64,000 bases of DNA from Pseudomonadota bacterium (GTDB taxonomy: Bacteria; Pseudomonadota; Gammaproteobacteria; Burkholderiales; Casimicrobiaceae), in contig JAFEDG010000141.1 of the NCBI GenBank assembly GCA_018241745.1, positions 62,001-126,000 on the forward strand. Direction: 5' to 3'. The notes beneath the pieces were generated by a model. The model searched no databases. It was not told where the DNA came from and worked only from the letters and a program-made list of their open reading frames with translations. This document shows positions 17,576 through 25,164 of the stretch, piece by piece. Numbering within the stretch: the first letter of the stretch is position 1; every line of letters begins with the position of its first letter. The position numbers and the translations under genes were made by a program.

Positions 17576-18811
17576 TCACACGGGGACCAGCGGGATGGTA
17601 CGGCGCGCCGCGGGCGCCTGCGGCGGCAATGCGACGGGCACGCCCTGCAACCGGTCGAACGCGTCGAGCACGATATCGGCCGGGATCTTCTGCGTCAGCT
17701 CGCAGAAACCGGTGGCGGTGCTCGCGAACGAACCGTTCTCGGTGAGCTTGTTGATCGGCGCGCCACCCCCGCACACGGCGAAGTAGTCGCATGTCGCGCG
17801 GCACTGCTCGACGCCGGCGTCGATGTCGCGCGCCATCGCCGCGAGCACGGGGCTCGCGCGCATTGCCTCGAGCGTGTCGACGTTGACGTTGCCGACGATG
17901 AAGTCGCCGTATGCCGCGTTACCGAGGCCGAGCAATTCGGGCGAATACGTCGCCACGTTGCCGTGGCAGTCGACGTTGAGCATCGCGAATGGCTCGACCT
18001 GCACGTTGTGCATCGTGCCGCCTTCCGGGCGGAATACACGCGGGATCATGCCGTCCACCTCGCGGATGAACGCGATGTCGCCCGCGCGGCGCGCCTCGCG
18101 CCAGAACTGCTCGAGGAAGGCGCGGAAGCGCGCGCCGGGTGCGGCGCTCGCGAACAGCGCGGATACGTGGCTCCCTTCCGATTCCTCGACGTTGAAGCAC
18201 ACCTCGTCGATCCGCTCCGCGCGGTAGAACGCGAGCATCTCGTCGGCCGCGCCGAGGCTCGCGTCGGTGAGCACCGAGATCACGTGGAACGGTACCGCTT
18301 CCGCATGCAGCAGCCGGATGCCGGCGATCACCTTGTCATAGGTACTACGGCCGTCGCGTCCTACGCGATGCGCGTCGTTGAACCGGCGTGGCCCGTCGAT
18401 GCTGACGCCGACACCTACGTGCCAGCGCTTGAACAGGTCGCACCACGCGCGCGTCAGCAGCGTGCCATTGGTCTGGAACGAATGGTGGATGCCGACGTCC
18501 GGCGGACGCAGCGATTCGATCAGCGCGAACGCGCGCTCGTACCAGGCCACGGGCATCACGAGCGGTTCGCCCGCATGCCAGATCACGGTCACCTGCGGGG
18601 CCGCCCAGCCGGACGTGAACAGCTTGCCGAACAGCGCGCGCAACGTATCGTCGGCCATCGTCGACGCGTCGGCACGATCCGGCAGGTAGCAGTACGAGCA
18701 GTTGATGTTGCAGAACGGCGTCGGCTGCACGACGACAACGGATGTGACCGGAGTGCCGCGCACATGGCGCTCGGCAGAAGGCCCGCTGCCCACAGCGCTT
18801 GGCGACGTCAT
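17576..18811 (-). CDS. grrM: GRRM-system radical SAM/SPASM maturase
   Basis: 411 residues from ATG 18811. Radical SAM motif C-x3-C-x2-C at Cys 34, 38 and 41 (PFCNINCSYCYLPDR) binds the 4Fe-4S cluster that cleaves S-adenosylmethionine. VTVIWHAGEPLVMP, HHSFQTNGTLL and VGVSIDGPRRFNDAHR are the further barrel motifs of the SPASM/twitch peptide-modifying group. The C-terminal Cys-rich region (VEQCRATCDYFAVCGGGAP, FCELT) ligates auxiliary clusters. Adjacent to a Gly/Trp/Asn-repeat precursor it matches the GrrM family, whose characterised members, with the related XyeB and FxsB families, join an aromatic ring to the beta-carbon two residues later (three-residue cyclophanes). The gene starts 25 bases after the grrA stop. 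Confidence 0.9.
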   Translation of the reverse strand: MTSPSAVGSGPSAERHVRGTPVTSVVVVQPTPFCNINCSYCYLPDRADASTMADDTLRALFGKLFTSGWAAPQVTVIWHAGEPLVMPVAWYERAFALIESLRPPDVGIHHSFQTNGTLLTRAWCDLFKRWHVGVGVSIDGPRRFNDAHRVGRDGRSTYDKVIAGIRLLHAEAVPFHVISVLTDASLGAADEMLAFYRAERIDEVCFNVEESEGSHVSALFASAAPGARFRAFLEQFWREARRAGDIAFIREVDGMIPRVFRPEGGTMHNVQVEPFAMLNVDCHGNVATYSPELLGLGNAAYGDFIVGNVNVDTLEAMRASPVLAAMARDIDAGVEQCRATCDYFAVCGGGAPINKLTENGSFASTATGFCELTQKIPADIVLDAFDRLQGVPVALPPQAPAARRTIPLVPV

Positions 18812-18836
18812 CGGGGAGCCGGTAAGTGGGAACGCG

Positions 18837-19256
18837 TCAGGCGTTATGCCAGAAGTTGTGCCAGCCGTTGCTCCAGTTGTTCCAGCCGCCGTTGCCCCAG
18901 TTGTGCCAGCCGTTGCCCCAGTTATGCCAGCCGTTGCCCCAGTTGTGCCAGCCGCCGTTGCCCCAGCCGATGCCGAACCGGCCCCAGCCGCCGTTGCCCC
19001 ACCACGTCGGGATGAAGTCGCCGTCGGCGGCGAAGCTGGTGTCGTCCGGCGCGGCGGCGAGCGCATCGCTGACGCCGCCCTGGATGGCCGCCAGGCGTTC
19101 CGCGACGGACTGCGGAACCGGAGGCGTGTCTGCCGCCGATACCGACGACACCGTGGCGGCCTGCGCCGGCGCCAGCGCCAGCAGCACGGACGCGCCGACA
19201 GCACCGGCCGGCAGCACTGCGGCCAGTGCCTTGCTGAGCTTCTGCTTCGATGACAT
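18837..19256 (-). CDS. grrA: GrrA-type Gly-rich repeat precursor peptide, substrate of GrrM
   Basis: 139 residues. Residues 1-33 form a Sec signal peptide (hydrophobic core AVGASVLLALAPAQA). Residues 34-80 are a leader-like region with a predicted helix (VAERLAAIQGGVSDALAAA). Residues 81-139 are the core: Gly, Trp, Asn and His make up nearly everything, with twelve W-x-N motifs at Trp 86, 98, 103, 106, 110, 113, 117, 120, 125, 128, 132 and 136. W-x-N (aromatic, any, Asn) is the type of site joined into cyclophanes by GrrM-type enzymes. A GGGAG ribosome-binding site lies six bases before ATG 19256. The product should be modified in the cytosol and then exported. Confidence 0.9.
   Translation of the reverse strand: MSSKQKLSKALAAVLPAGAVGASVLLALAPAQAATVSSVSAADTPPVPQSVAERLAAIQGGVSDALAAAPDDTSFAADGDFIPTWWGNGGWGRFGIGWGNGGWHNWGNGWHNWGNGWHNWGNGGWNNWSNGWHNFWHNA
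18891..18953. repeat. Three tandem 21-bp units inside grrA
   Basis: Units 18891-18911, 18912-18932 and 18933-18953 are identical except for one base. Each encodes G-W-H-N-W-G-N, so two W-x-N motifs per unit. The near identity at DNA level suggests recent expansion of the core by slippage or recombination; flanking partial units are more diverged. Confidence 0.9.
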
Positions 19257-19273
19257 GCGAACTCCCGGAAGCG

Positions 19274-19294
19274 AAAAAGGGCGCGCGCGGCGCC
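19274..19294 (-). terminator. Rho-independent terminator after ilvA
   Basis: Reading leftwards, GGCGC-CGCGC-GCGCC forms a stem-loop (19294..19280) followed by CTTTTT. It lies 60 bases past the ilvA stop and 18 bases before the grrA start codon, so it separates the grr operon from ilvA unless readthrough occurs. Confidence 0.65.
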
Positions 19295-19306
19295 GAGGCG
19301 TCCCGG

Positions 19307-19335
19307 AGATTACGACATCGGCGACACGCTCGCAA
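19307..19335 (-). promoter_or_regulatory. Candidate promoter for grrA
   Basis: On the minus strand TTGCGA (19335..19330) and TAATCT (19312..19307) are separated by 17 bases, a weak sigma-70-like pair in the only space between ilvA and grrA. If used, the terminator hairpin at 19274-19294 would lie inside the grrA leader and could act as an attenuator. Confidence 0.25.
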
Positions 19336-19353
19336 TCGGGTCGCGGGACGCGC

Positions 19354-20868
19354 TCACCGGCCCAGGAACATCGCGTACGCGGGGTTATGCGTCTCGTCGA
19401 CGTAATCGTAACCGAGGGTATCCAGGAATGTCCTGAACGCGCGCATCTCCCGCGGCGGCACCTGCATGCCCACCAGCACGCGCCCGTAGTCGGCCCCGTG
19501 GTTGCGGTAGTGGAAGAGGCTGATGTTCCAGCCGGCGCTCATGCTGTCCAGGAACCTGAGCAGCGCGCCGGGTCGCTCCGGGAACTCGAAGCGGTAGACG
19601 ATCTCGTGCTCCGCCGCCGGCGCGTGGCCGCCGACGAGATGGCGCACGTGCAGCTTCGCCATTTCATTGTCGGTGAGGTCGAAGGCGTCGATCCGGCGCT
19701 TCTTCAATGCAGCGAGCAGCGCGCGCGTCTCGGCACGGCTCGCGACTTCCAGCCCGACGAACAGGTGCGCGACGCCCGGATCGGCGTAGCGATAGTTGAA
19801 TTCCGTGATCGAGCGCTTGCCGAGCAGCTCGCAGAACGCGCGAAAGCTGCCGGGACGCTCCGGGATCGTCACCGCGACGAGCGCCTCGCGCTGCTCGCCC
19901 ACTTCGGCGCGCTCGGCGACGAAGCGCAGCCGGTCGAAGTTCATGTTCGCACCGCACGCGACGGCGACGAACGTCCCGTTGCGCACCTTGTGCTGCGCGA
20001 TCCACTGCTTGGCGCCGGCGATCGCCAGCGCGCCCGCCGGCTCCAGCACGCTGCGCGTGTCCTCGAACACGTCCTTCAGTGCGGCGCACGTGGCGTCGGT
20101 GTCGACGAGGACGATCTCGTCGACGAGCTCGCGCGCGATGCGGAATGTCTTCTTGCCCACCTGCTTGACGGCGACGCCGTCGGCGAACAGGCCTACGTGC
20201 GGCAGCACGACACGGCGGCCGGCCGCGATCGAGCGCGCCATCGCGTCGCTGTCCGTCGGCTGCACGCCGATGATGCGCACGCCGGGGCGCACGCGCTTCA
20301 CGTACGAGGCGATGCCCGAGATGAGCCCGCCGCCGCCGATCGCGACGAAGATCGCGTCGAGCGGTCCTTCGCACTGGCGCAGGATCTCGACGCCGATCGT
20401 GCCCTGCCCCGCGATCACGTCGGGATCGTCGTACGGGTGCACGAACGTGGCGCCCGTCTTCTTCTGCAGCGCGAGCGCATGCGCATAGGCGTCGCTGTAC
20501 GAGTCGCCATGCAGCACGACCGTGGCGCCGCGTGCCGCGACCGCGCCGATCTTGATCTGCGGCGTCGTCACCGGCATCACGATCGTCGCGTTGCAGCCGA
20601 GCTTCTGCGCGGCCAGCGCGACCCCCTGCGCGTGGTTGCCGGCGGACGCCGCGATCACGCCCTTCGCGCGTTCCGCCGGCGTGAGATGCACCATCTTGTT
20701 GTAGGCACCGCGCAGCTTGAACGAGAACACCGGCTGCTGGTCCTCGCGCTTCAGCAGGATGCGGTTGCCGGTGCGGCGCGACAGCGTCGGCGCGAACTCG
20801 AGGGGCGTCTCGTGCGCGACGTCGTAGACGCGCGCGGTCAGGATCTTCTGCAGGTAGTCGATGGCCAT
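19354..20868 (-). CDS. ilvA: Threonine dehydratase (deaminase), biosynthetic type
   Basis: 504 residues, usual for long IlvA (504-514). It converts L-threonine to 2-oxobutyrate, the first step to isoleucine. The PLP-binding Lys 51 is in VFSFKLRGAYNKM; the phosphate-binding loop is IGGGGLISG; SAGNHAQGVAL is the Asn/Gly-rich substrate loop. The C-terminal third contains two ACT-like regulatory domains (from RPGSFRAFCELLG and RPGALLRFLDSMS), so isoleucine feedback control is expected. ATG 20868 shares its A with the dnaQ TGA, so the two are coupled. A rho-independent terminator follows at 19274-19294. Confidence 0.97.
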   Translation of the reverse strand: MAIDYLQKILTARVYDVAHETPLEFAPTLSRRTGNRILLKREDQQPVFSFKLRGAYNKMVHLTPAERAKGVIAASAGNHAQGVALAAQKLGCNATIVMPVTTPQIKIGAVAARGATVVLHGDSYSDAYAHALALQKKTGATFVHPYDDPDVIAGQGTIGVEILRQCEGPLDAIFVAIGGGGLISGIASYVKRVRPGVRIIGVQPTDSDAMARSIAAGRRVVLPHVGLFADGVAVKQVGKKTFRIARELVDEIVLVDTDATCAALKDVFEDTRSVLEPAGALAIAGAKQWIAQHKVRNGTFVAVACGANMNFDRLRFVAERAEVGEQREALVAVTIPERPGSFRAFCELLGKRSITEFNYRYADPGVAHLFVGLEVASRAETRALLAALKKRRIDAFDLTDNEMAKLHVRHLVGGHAPAAEHEIVYRFEFPERPGALLRFLDSMSAGWNISLFHYRNHGADYGRVLVGMQVPPREMRAFRTFLDTLGYDYVDETHNPAYAMFLGR

Positions 20869-21635
20869 CAGGCGGCTGCGGACGCGGGCGCCGGCGCCGC
20901 GGCATCCGTCGCCGTGGCGGCGTCGCGTTCCAGCGCGAGCCACACGCAGCCGCCCTTCGTCTGCTTGTCGAGCGCCGCGAGGTAGGACGCATGCGCCGCG
21001 AGCTCGTCTGCGCTGGGCGGGAGCACGATCAACGGCGGGCGTTCGCCGGGGCCGCCGCCGTCGCGCCGCAGTGACTCGCGCAGCGGCGCAGGCGGCGTCA
21101 GGTCGATGGCCAGTGCGTCCTGGCCGCGCGTCATCGACAACCACACCTCGGACAGGAGCTGCGCGTCGAGCAGCGCACCGTGCAGCGTGCGGCCGCTGTT
21201 GTCGACGCCGAAGCGCTCGCACAGCGCGTCGAGGCTGTTGCGCCGGCCCGGGAACGCCTCGCGTGCCATGGCCAGCGTGTCGATGATGCGCGCGGCGTGA
21301 ACGTCACACAGCGGGTGACCGTGGCGCGAGAACTCGGCGTCGAGGAAGCCGACGTCGAACGGTGCGTTGTGGATGATCCACTCGGCCCCCTGGAGGAAGG
21401 CGATCAGCTCGGCGGCGATATCGCCGAACTTCGGCTTTCCGCGCAGGTCGTCCCAGCGCATGCCGTGCACTTCCGTGGCACCGGCGTCGATCTCGCGCTC
21501 GGGATCGAGGTGCATGTGCAGCGTGCGCCCGGTGGGCCGCCGGTCCACGAGCTCCAGCACGGCGATTTCGATGATCCGGTGGTCTTGCCGCGGGTCGAGG
21601 CCCGTGGTCTCGGTGTCCAGGATCAGGTGGCGCAT
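20868..21635 (-). CDS. dnaQ: DNA polymerase III epsilon subunit (3'-5' proofreading exonuclease)
   Basis: 255 residues. DEDDh exonuclease: ExoI motif LILDTETTGLD (Asp 7, Glu 9), ExoII HNAPFDVGFLDAEF, and ExoIII RTLHGALLDAQLL with catalytic His and Asp. The C-terminal 80 residues contain the alpha-subunit-binding tail typical of proteobacterial epsilon. It proofreads errors of the replicative polymerase. A TATAAT hexamer at 21647..21642 lies only six bases before the start codon; a leaderless or very short leader transcript is possible. It is coupled to ilvA downstream; the PP2C gene is upstream on the same strand. Confidence 0.95.
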   Translation of the reverse strand: MRHLILDTETTGLDPRQDHRIIEIAVLELVDRRPTGRTLHMHLDPEREIDAGATEVHGMRWDDLRGKPKFGDIAAELIAFLQGAEWIIHNAPFDVGFLDAEFSRHGHPLCDVHAARIIDTLAMAREAFPGRRNSLDALCERFGVDNSGRTLHGALLDAQLLSEVWLSMTRGQDALAIDLTPPAPLRESLRRDGGGPGERPPLIVLPPSADELAAHASYLAALDKQTKGGCVWLALERDAATATDAAAPAPASAAA

Positions 21636-21649
21636 GCCGCGATTATAGG

Positions 21650-21697
21650 GTCCGACCCCATTTTCCGCGACGCACGGTCCTGAAAGCAGGGTCGGAC
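21650..21697. repeat. Inverted repeat GTCCGACCC/GGGTCGGAC
   Basis: Nine-base perfect arms at 21650-21658 and 21689-21697 enclose a 30-base loop containing CATTTTCCGCG. It fills the gap between the PP2C stop and the dnaQ start. GGGTCnGACCCCATTTT-type hairpins recur as short intergenic repeats in some betaproteobacterial genomes (recollection, unchecked). It may end the PP2C transcript or be a REP-like element. Confidence 0.55.
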
Positions 21698-21698
21698 G

Positions 21699-22622
21699 CT
21701 AGCGGCGGTACTTCTGGATCGTCGACTGGATTTCCTGGATGGCACGCTCGATCTCGTCGTCGGTCAGGTCGCGGTTGGCGCCGGCACGATCGGTGAGCGT
21801 CACCGTCTTCTCGATCGCGGTCTCGAACTCGCCAAGGCCGAGCGATTCGGTGACGGTGGCCGTCGACGCCTGCTCGGTGGCAAGGTCGGCACCCCAACGC
21901 ACGACGATCGTCGACAGGTTGTCGCCTTCCGGCCCGCCGCGTTTCTCCGCCTCGCGCATCATCTGCGGGGCGGTCTTGAGGATCGGCGTGGACGTGAGCC
22001 AGGTGGCCATCTCGTTCTGCGGCATCACGCTCCACAGTCCGTCGGTGCACAGCACCATCACGTCGCCGTTGCGTAGCGGCGTACGCTTCGAAAGGTCGAC
22101 GATCGGCTCCACGAGGCCGCCCAGGCACGAGAAGATCTTGTTGCGGTCCGGGTGGGTCACGACCTCGTGCGCGCCGATCAGGCCCTGGTCGACGAGGTAC
22201 TGCACCTTCGAGTGGTCCTTGGTCTGCGCGATCAGCCCGCCCTGGCGGAACAGGTAGAAGCGCGAGTCGCCGACGTGCGCCCAGTAGGCGTGGCCCGCCT
22301 GCACGACGACTGCGACGCAAGTCGTACGCGGCGTCTCCAGCATCGAGAACTGGTTGGCGTAGGAACCCAGCGCTGCATGCGCGCGCTGCATCGTGTCCTG
22401 CAGGAACTTGAGCGGGTTGCGCAGCACCGGCTTCGCTTCCTGCTGGAAGCGCTCGATGAACAGTCGCGCGCAGATCTGCGCCGCGATCTCGCCGCCCGCG
22501 TGGCCGCCCATGCCGTCGCAGATGACGAGCAGCAGCGTGTCGCGGCCGTACGTGTACGCGATCCGGTCCTGGTTGACCTTGCGGGAACCGCGGCGCGATT
22601 CCTGGAATATCGTGAAGCGCAT
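21699..22622 (-). CDS. PP2C-family protein serine/threonine phosphatase
   Basis: 307 residues. Metal-binding residues are in RKVNQDR (Asp 19), VICDGMGGHAGGE (Asp 36), VLCTDGLW and GPEGDNLSTIVV, the order expected for a PPM/PP2C catalytic domain (residues about 5-245). The C-terminal tail is polar and lacks a membrane segment. It is paired with a Ser/Thr kinase 22 bases upstream on the same strand, so it probably reverses that kinase's phosphorylations. The kinase-phosphatase pair next to yicC is a familiar arrangement in Burkholderiales. Confidence 0.93.
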   Translation of the reverse strand: MRFTIFQESRRGSRKVNQDRIAYTYGRDTLLLVICDGMGGHAGGEIAAQICARLFIERFQQEAKPVLRNPLKFLQDTMQRAHAALGSYANQFSMLETPRTTCVAVVVQAGHAYWAHVGDSRFYLFRQGGLIAQTKDHSKVQYLVDQGLIGAHEVVTHPDRNKIFSCLGGLVEPIVDLSKRTPLRNGDVMVLCTDGLWSVMPQNEMATWLTSTPILKTAPQMMREAEKRGGPEGDNLSTIVVRWGADLATEQASTATVTESLGLGEFETAIEKTVTLTDRAGANRDLTDDEIERAIQEIQSTIQKYRR

Positions 22623-22644
22623 GGGCGCTGGAGGAGCGTGGCGG

Positions 22645-23583
22645 TCAGGCCCCGATTTCGGTGAACAGCAGCTTCTTCACGTTGCCCAGGAACGAGAGCT
22701 TGCGCTTCTTGGTGGGGATGTCGCGAATCGCCTTCTGCAGCGCAAACACCGATTGCGGCCGCTCGAGCGGGTCCAGCCGCAGGCACCAGTCGATCACCTC
22801 GAGGATGTTGTCCGAGTACTGGCCGGCCCAGATCTTCTTGGCCGACACGAGATGGTCTTCCTGCACCCGCGCGTCGGCCGCCTGCGGTGCGAAGGCCGCG
22901 AGGCACGCGAACATCGACGCGCCCGCGCCGTACACGTCCGTCCACGGGCCGAGGCGGTCCGGATCGCGATACTGCTCCGGCGCCGCGAAGCCCGGCGTGT
23001 ACATCGGGGCCAGCTTGGCGCGCGTGTTGGTGAGCGTCTGCCGCGCCGCGCCGAAGTCGAGCAGCACCGGCGTGCCATCGGTGCGCAGGTAGATGTTGGC
23101 GGGCTTGATGTCGAGGTGCAGCAGCTTGTGCGTGTGCACTTCGCGCAGGCCGTTCAGGAGATGCATGAACACGTGGCGCACGAAGCGCTCGGACATCTGG
23201 TCCTGGCGCATCTGGATCTGCTGCTGCAGCGTGCGCCCGCGCTCGTAGCGCATCACCATGTACACCGTCTCGTTGGCGCGGAAGAAATTGAGCACGCGCA
23301 CGACGTTGGGATGGTTGATCTTGGCGAGCGCACGGCCCTCCTCGAAGAAGCACTTCATCCCGTAGCGGAACGATGTCAGGTTTTCTGCCGACGAGGCGCG
23401 CACGATGTCGCCTTCCGTCCGCAGCACCAGCGACGACGGCAGGTATTCCTTGATGGCGACGGGCGCGCCGGTCTCGTCGTACGCCCGGTAGACGATCGAG
23501 AAGCCGCCACGGCTGATCTGCCGGTCGATCCGGTAGTTCAGCAGCTGGTAATTCGCCGGCAGCGATTGGTTAGTGACAGCCAC
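22645..23583 (-). CDS. Serine/threonine protein kinase (non-RD type)
   Basis: 312 residues, a Hanks-type kinase domain of about 280 residues with no transmembrane segment or sensor domain. Visible elements: Gly-loop ISRGGFSIVY, ATP Lys 45 (VAIKEY), catalytic loop HLDIKPANI (His 156, Asp 158, Lys 160, Asn 163), DFG at 176-178, and APEQY. The usual HRD is HLD, so the kinase is non-RD and probably does not need activation-loop phosphorylation. Substrates are unknown. Upstream of the PP2C gene; divergent from yicC with 160 bases between the starts. Confidence 0.93.
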   Translation of the reverse strand: MAVTNQSLPANYQLLNYRIDRQISRGGFSIVYRAYDETGAPVAIKEYLPSSLVLRTEGDIVRASSAENLTSFRYGMKCFFEEGRALAKINHPNVVRVLNFFRANETVYMVMRYERGRTLQQQIQMRQDQMSERFVRHVFMHLLNGLREVHTHKLLHLDIKPANIYLRTDGTPVLLDFGAARQTLTNTRAKLAPMYTPGFAAPEQYRDPDRLGPWTDVYGAGASMFACLAAFAPQAADARVQEDHLVSAKKIWAGQYSDNILEVIDWCLRLDPLERPQSVFALQKAIRDIPTKKRKLSFLGNVKKLLFTEIGA

Positions 23584-23743
23584 GGTAAATCAAGGCCTTG
23601 CGTTGTACAGCGCAGGAGCTTTCCAGTTTCGCAGGTTCGCCCGGGAACCGCAAATCATGTGCCACCGGAAGCGGCCGCCTGTCCCCTACAATGGGCGCCC
23701 GCGCAACGAACCGACCGGGCCACCCGCGGCCCCTTCCCTCACG

Positions 23744-24610
23744 ATGATTCTCAGCATGACCGGCTTCGCGTCGGAATCGGCCGAATGGCCGGGCCTGGCG
23801 CTCACCGTCGAACTGCGCAGTGTCAACCACCGCTACCTCGATCTCAACCTGCGGATGCCTGACGAATTGCGGCTGCTCGAGCCCGCGCTGCGCGAACGGA
23901 TCGCCGCGGAGCTGAAGCGCGGCAAGGTCGAGTGCCGGATCAGCCTCGCCCGGCCGGCTGCCGGCAGCACCGGCCTGGATGTCGACGCCGCCCGCATCGC
24001 CGAGCTTGCGCGCGCAGGCGCCGTCGTCGCGCGCCTCGTGCCTGGCATCGCGCCGCTGACGACCGCCGAGGTGCTGCGCTGGCCCGGCGTGGTTGCCGAA
24101 TCGGCGGTGGCGCCCGACGCGCTGGCGGCGCGCGTCCACGAGCTCGTCAACCAGGCGCTGTCCGACCTCGCGGCATCGCGCGCCCGCGAAGGCGAGAAGA
24201 TCAAGGCCATGCTGCTCGGCGCGTGCGAGGCGATCCTCGCCCAAGTGCAGCGCGTGGCGCCGCGGATTCCGGCGATCCAGGCCGCCTACATGGACAAGCT
24301 CGGCGCCAAGCTGCGCGAGATCGGCGCGGACGCCGGCGACGAGCGGATGAAGCAGGAGCTCGCGCTGTTCGCGACCAAGGTCGACGTCGCCGAGGAAGTC
24401 GAACGGCTCAGGACGCACGTCGGCGAAGTGAAGCGCGTGCTGAACGCCGGCGGCGCCGCGGGCAAGCGCCTCGACTTCCTGGCCCAGGAGCTGCACCGCG
24501 AGGCCAACACGCTGGGCTCCAAGTCCGTCGACGCGGAGCTTTCCAGCGTGTCGCTCGAGCTCAAGGTGCTGATCGAGCAGATGCGCGAGCAGGTGCAGAA
24601 CGTCGAGTAG
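23744..24610 (+). CDS. yicC: YicC-family endoribonuclease
   Basis: 288 residues (E. coli YicC 287). MILSMTGFASES, ELRSVNHRYLDLNLRMP and ERIAAELKRGKVECRIS at the N-terminus and the C-terminal DUF1732 block KRLDFLAQELHREANTLGSK are diagnostic. YicC has been described as an endoribonuclease that helps degrade the small RNA RyhB in E. coli. ATG 23744 was chosen because the family begins MI-SMT. The gene is divergent from the kinase and convergent with the AhpD-like gene, whose stop lies only four bases away. Confidence 0.95.
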   Translation: MILSMTGFASESAEWPGLALTVELRSVNHRYLDLNLRMPDELRLLEPALRERIAAELKRGKVECRISLARPAAGSTGLDVDAARIAELARAGAVVARLVPGIAPLTTAEVLRWPGVVAESAVAPDALAARVHELVNQALSDLAASRAREGEKIKAMLLGACEAILAQVQRVAPRIPAIQAAYMDKLGAKLREIGADAGDERMKQELALFATKVDVAEEVERLRTHVGEVKRVLNAGGAAGKRLDFLAQELHREANTLGSKSVDAELSSVSLELKVLIEQMREQVQNVE

Positions 24611-24614
24611 CCGG

Positions 24615-25097
24615 CTACACGCCGGGCGGTGCGAAGCGCAGGCCGCCCGCGATCCGGTTCCAGGCGTTGATGGCTGCGATCGCGGCCGTCAGGGCCGCCA
24701 CATCGCGCTGCGTGTATTGGCGCGCCACCTCGGCGTACGCGCCGTCATCGACGTGTGCGGCAGCCATCGCGGTGAGTGCTTCCGCCCAGCGGAGCGCGGC
24801 CCGCTGACGCGCGTTGAAGCAGGCCGCGTCGCGCCACGTGGCGACGAGATCCAGCTGCACATCACGCACGCCGGCCTTGCGCGCCCAGTCCAGATGCAGC
24901 TTCAGGCAGAACGCGCAGCCATTGATTTGCGACACGCGGACCTTGAGGAGCTCGGTCAGTCCATTGTCGAGCCCCGATGCATTCACCGCGTCGCTCAGCG
25001 CACGCAAGCCCGCGACAGCGCCGGGCAGCGCCTGCTCGAATTCGGCCCAGCCGATGCGTGGCGCGACGGACAACGAAGGTTCGACGTCGGTTTTCAT
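24615..25097 (-). CDS. AhpD-like carboxymuconolactone decarboxylase family protein
   Basis: 160 residues. The CMD/AhpD core is clear: ELLKVRVSQINGCAFCLKLH with the redox CxxC (CAFC) and following His, then ARKAGV and RQRAALRWAEALT. Such proteins act as thioredoxin-like reductants of peroxiredoxins or in peroxide/alkyl hydroperoxide defence, though many remain untested. ATG 25097 is preferred to the upstream ATG 25166, which would overlap the divergent dehydrogenase start. Lies near the sigma/ChrR oxidative-stress genes but on its own strand. Confidence 0.85.
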   Translation of the reverse strand: MKTDVEPSLSVAPRIGWAEFEQALPGAVAGLRALSDAVNASGLDNGLTELLKVRVSQINGCAFCLKLHLDWARKAGVRDVQLDLVATWRDAACFNARQRAALRWAEALTAMAAAHVDDGAYAEVARQYTQRDVAALTAAIAAINAWNRIAGGLRFAPPGV

Positions 25098-25164
25098 GGC
25101 CACAGCCGGAGTGAAGACGACCGCATCGTACACTTCGATCCCCGCGCTCTCTTGCCGCTTCCCC

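Noticed and set aside
18850..18965. CRISPR-like array
   Set aside because: The 21-bp repeats are directly adjacent without spacers and are in frame with grrA, encoding the W-x-N core.
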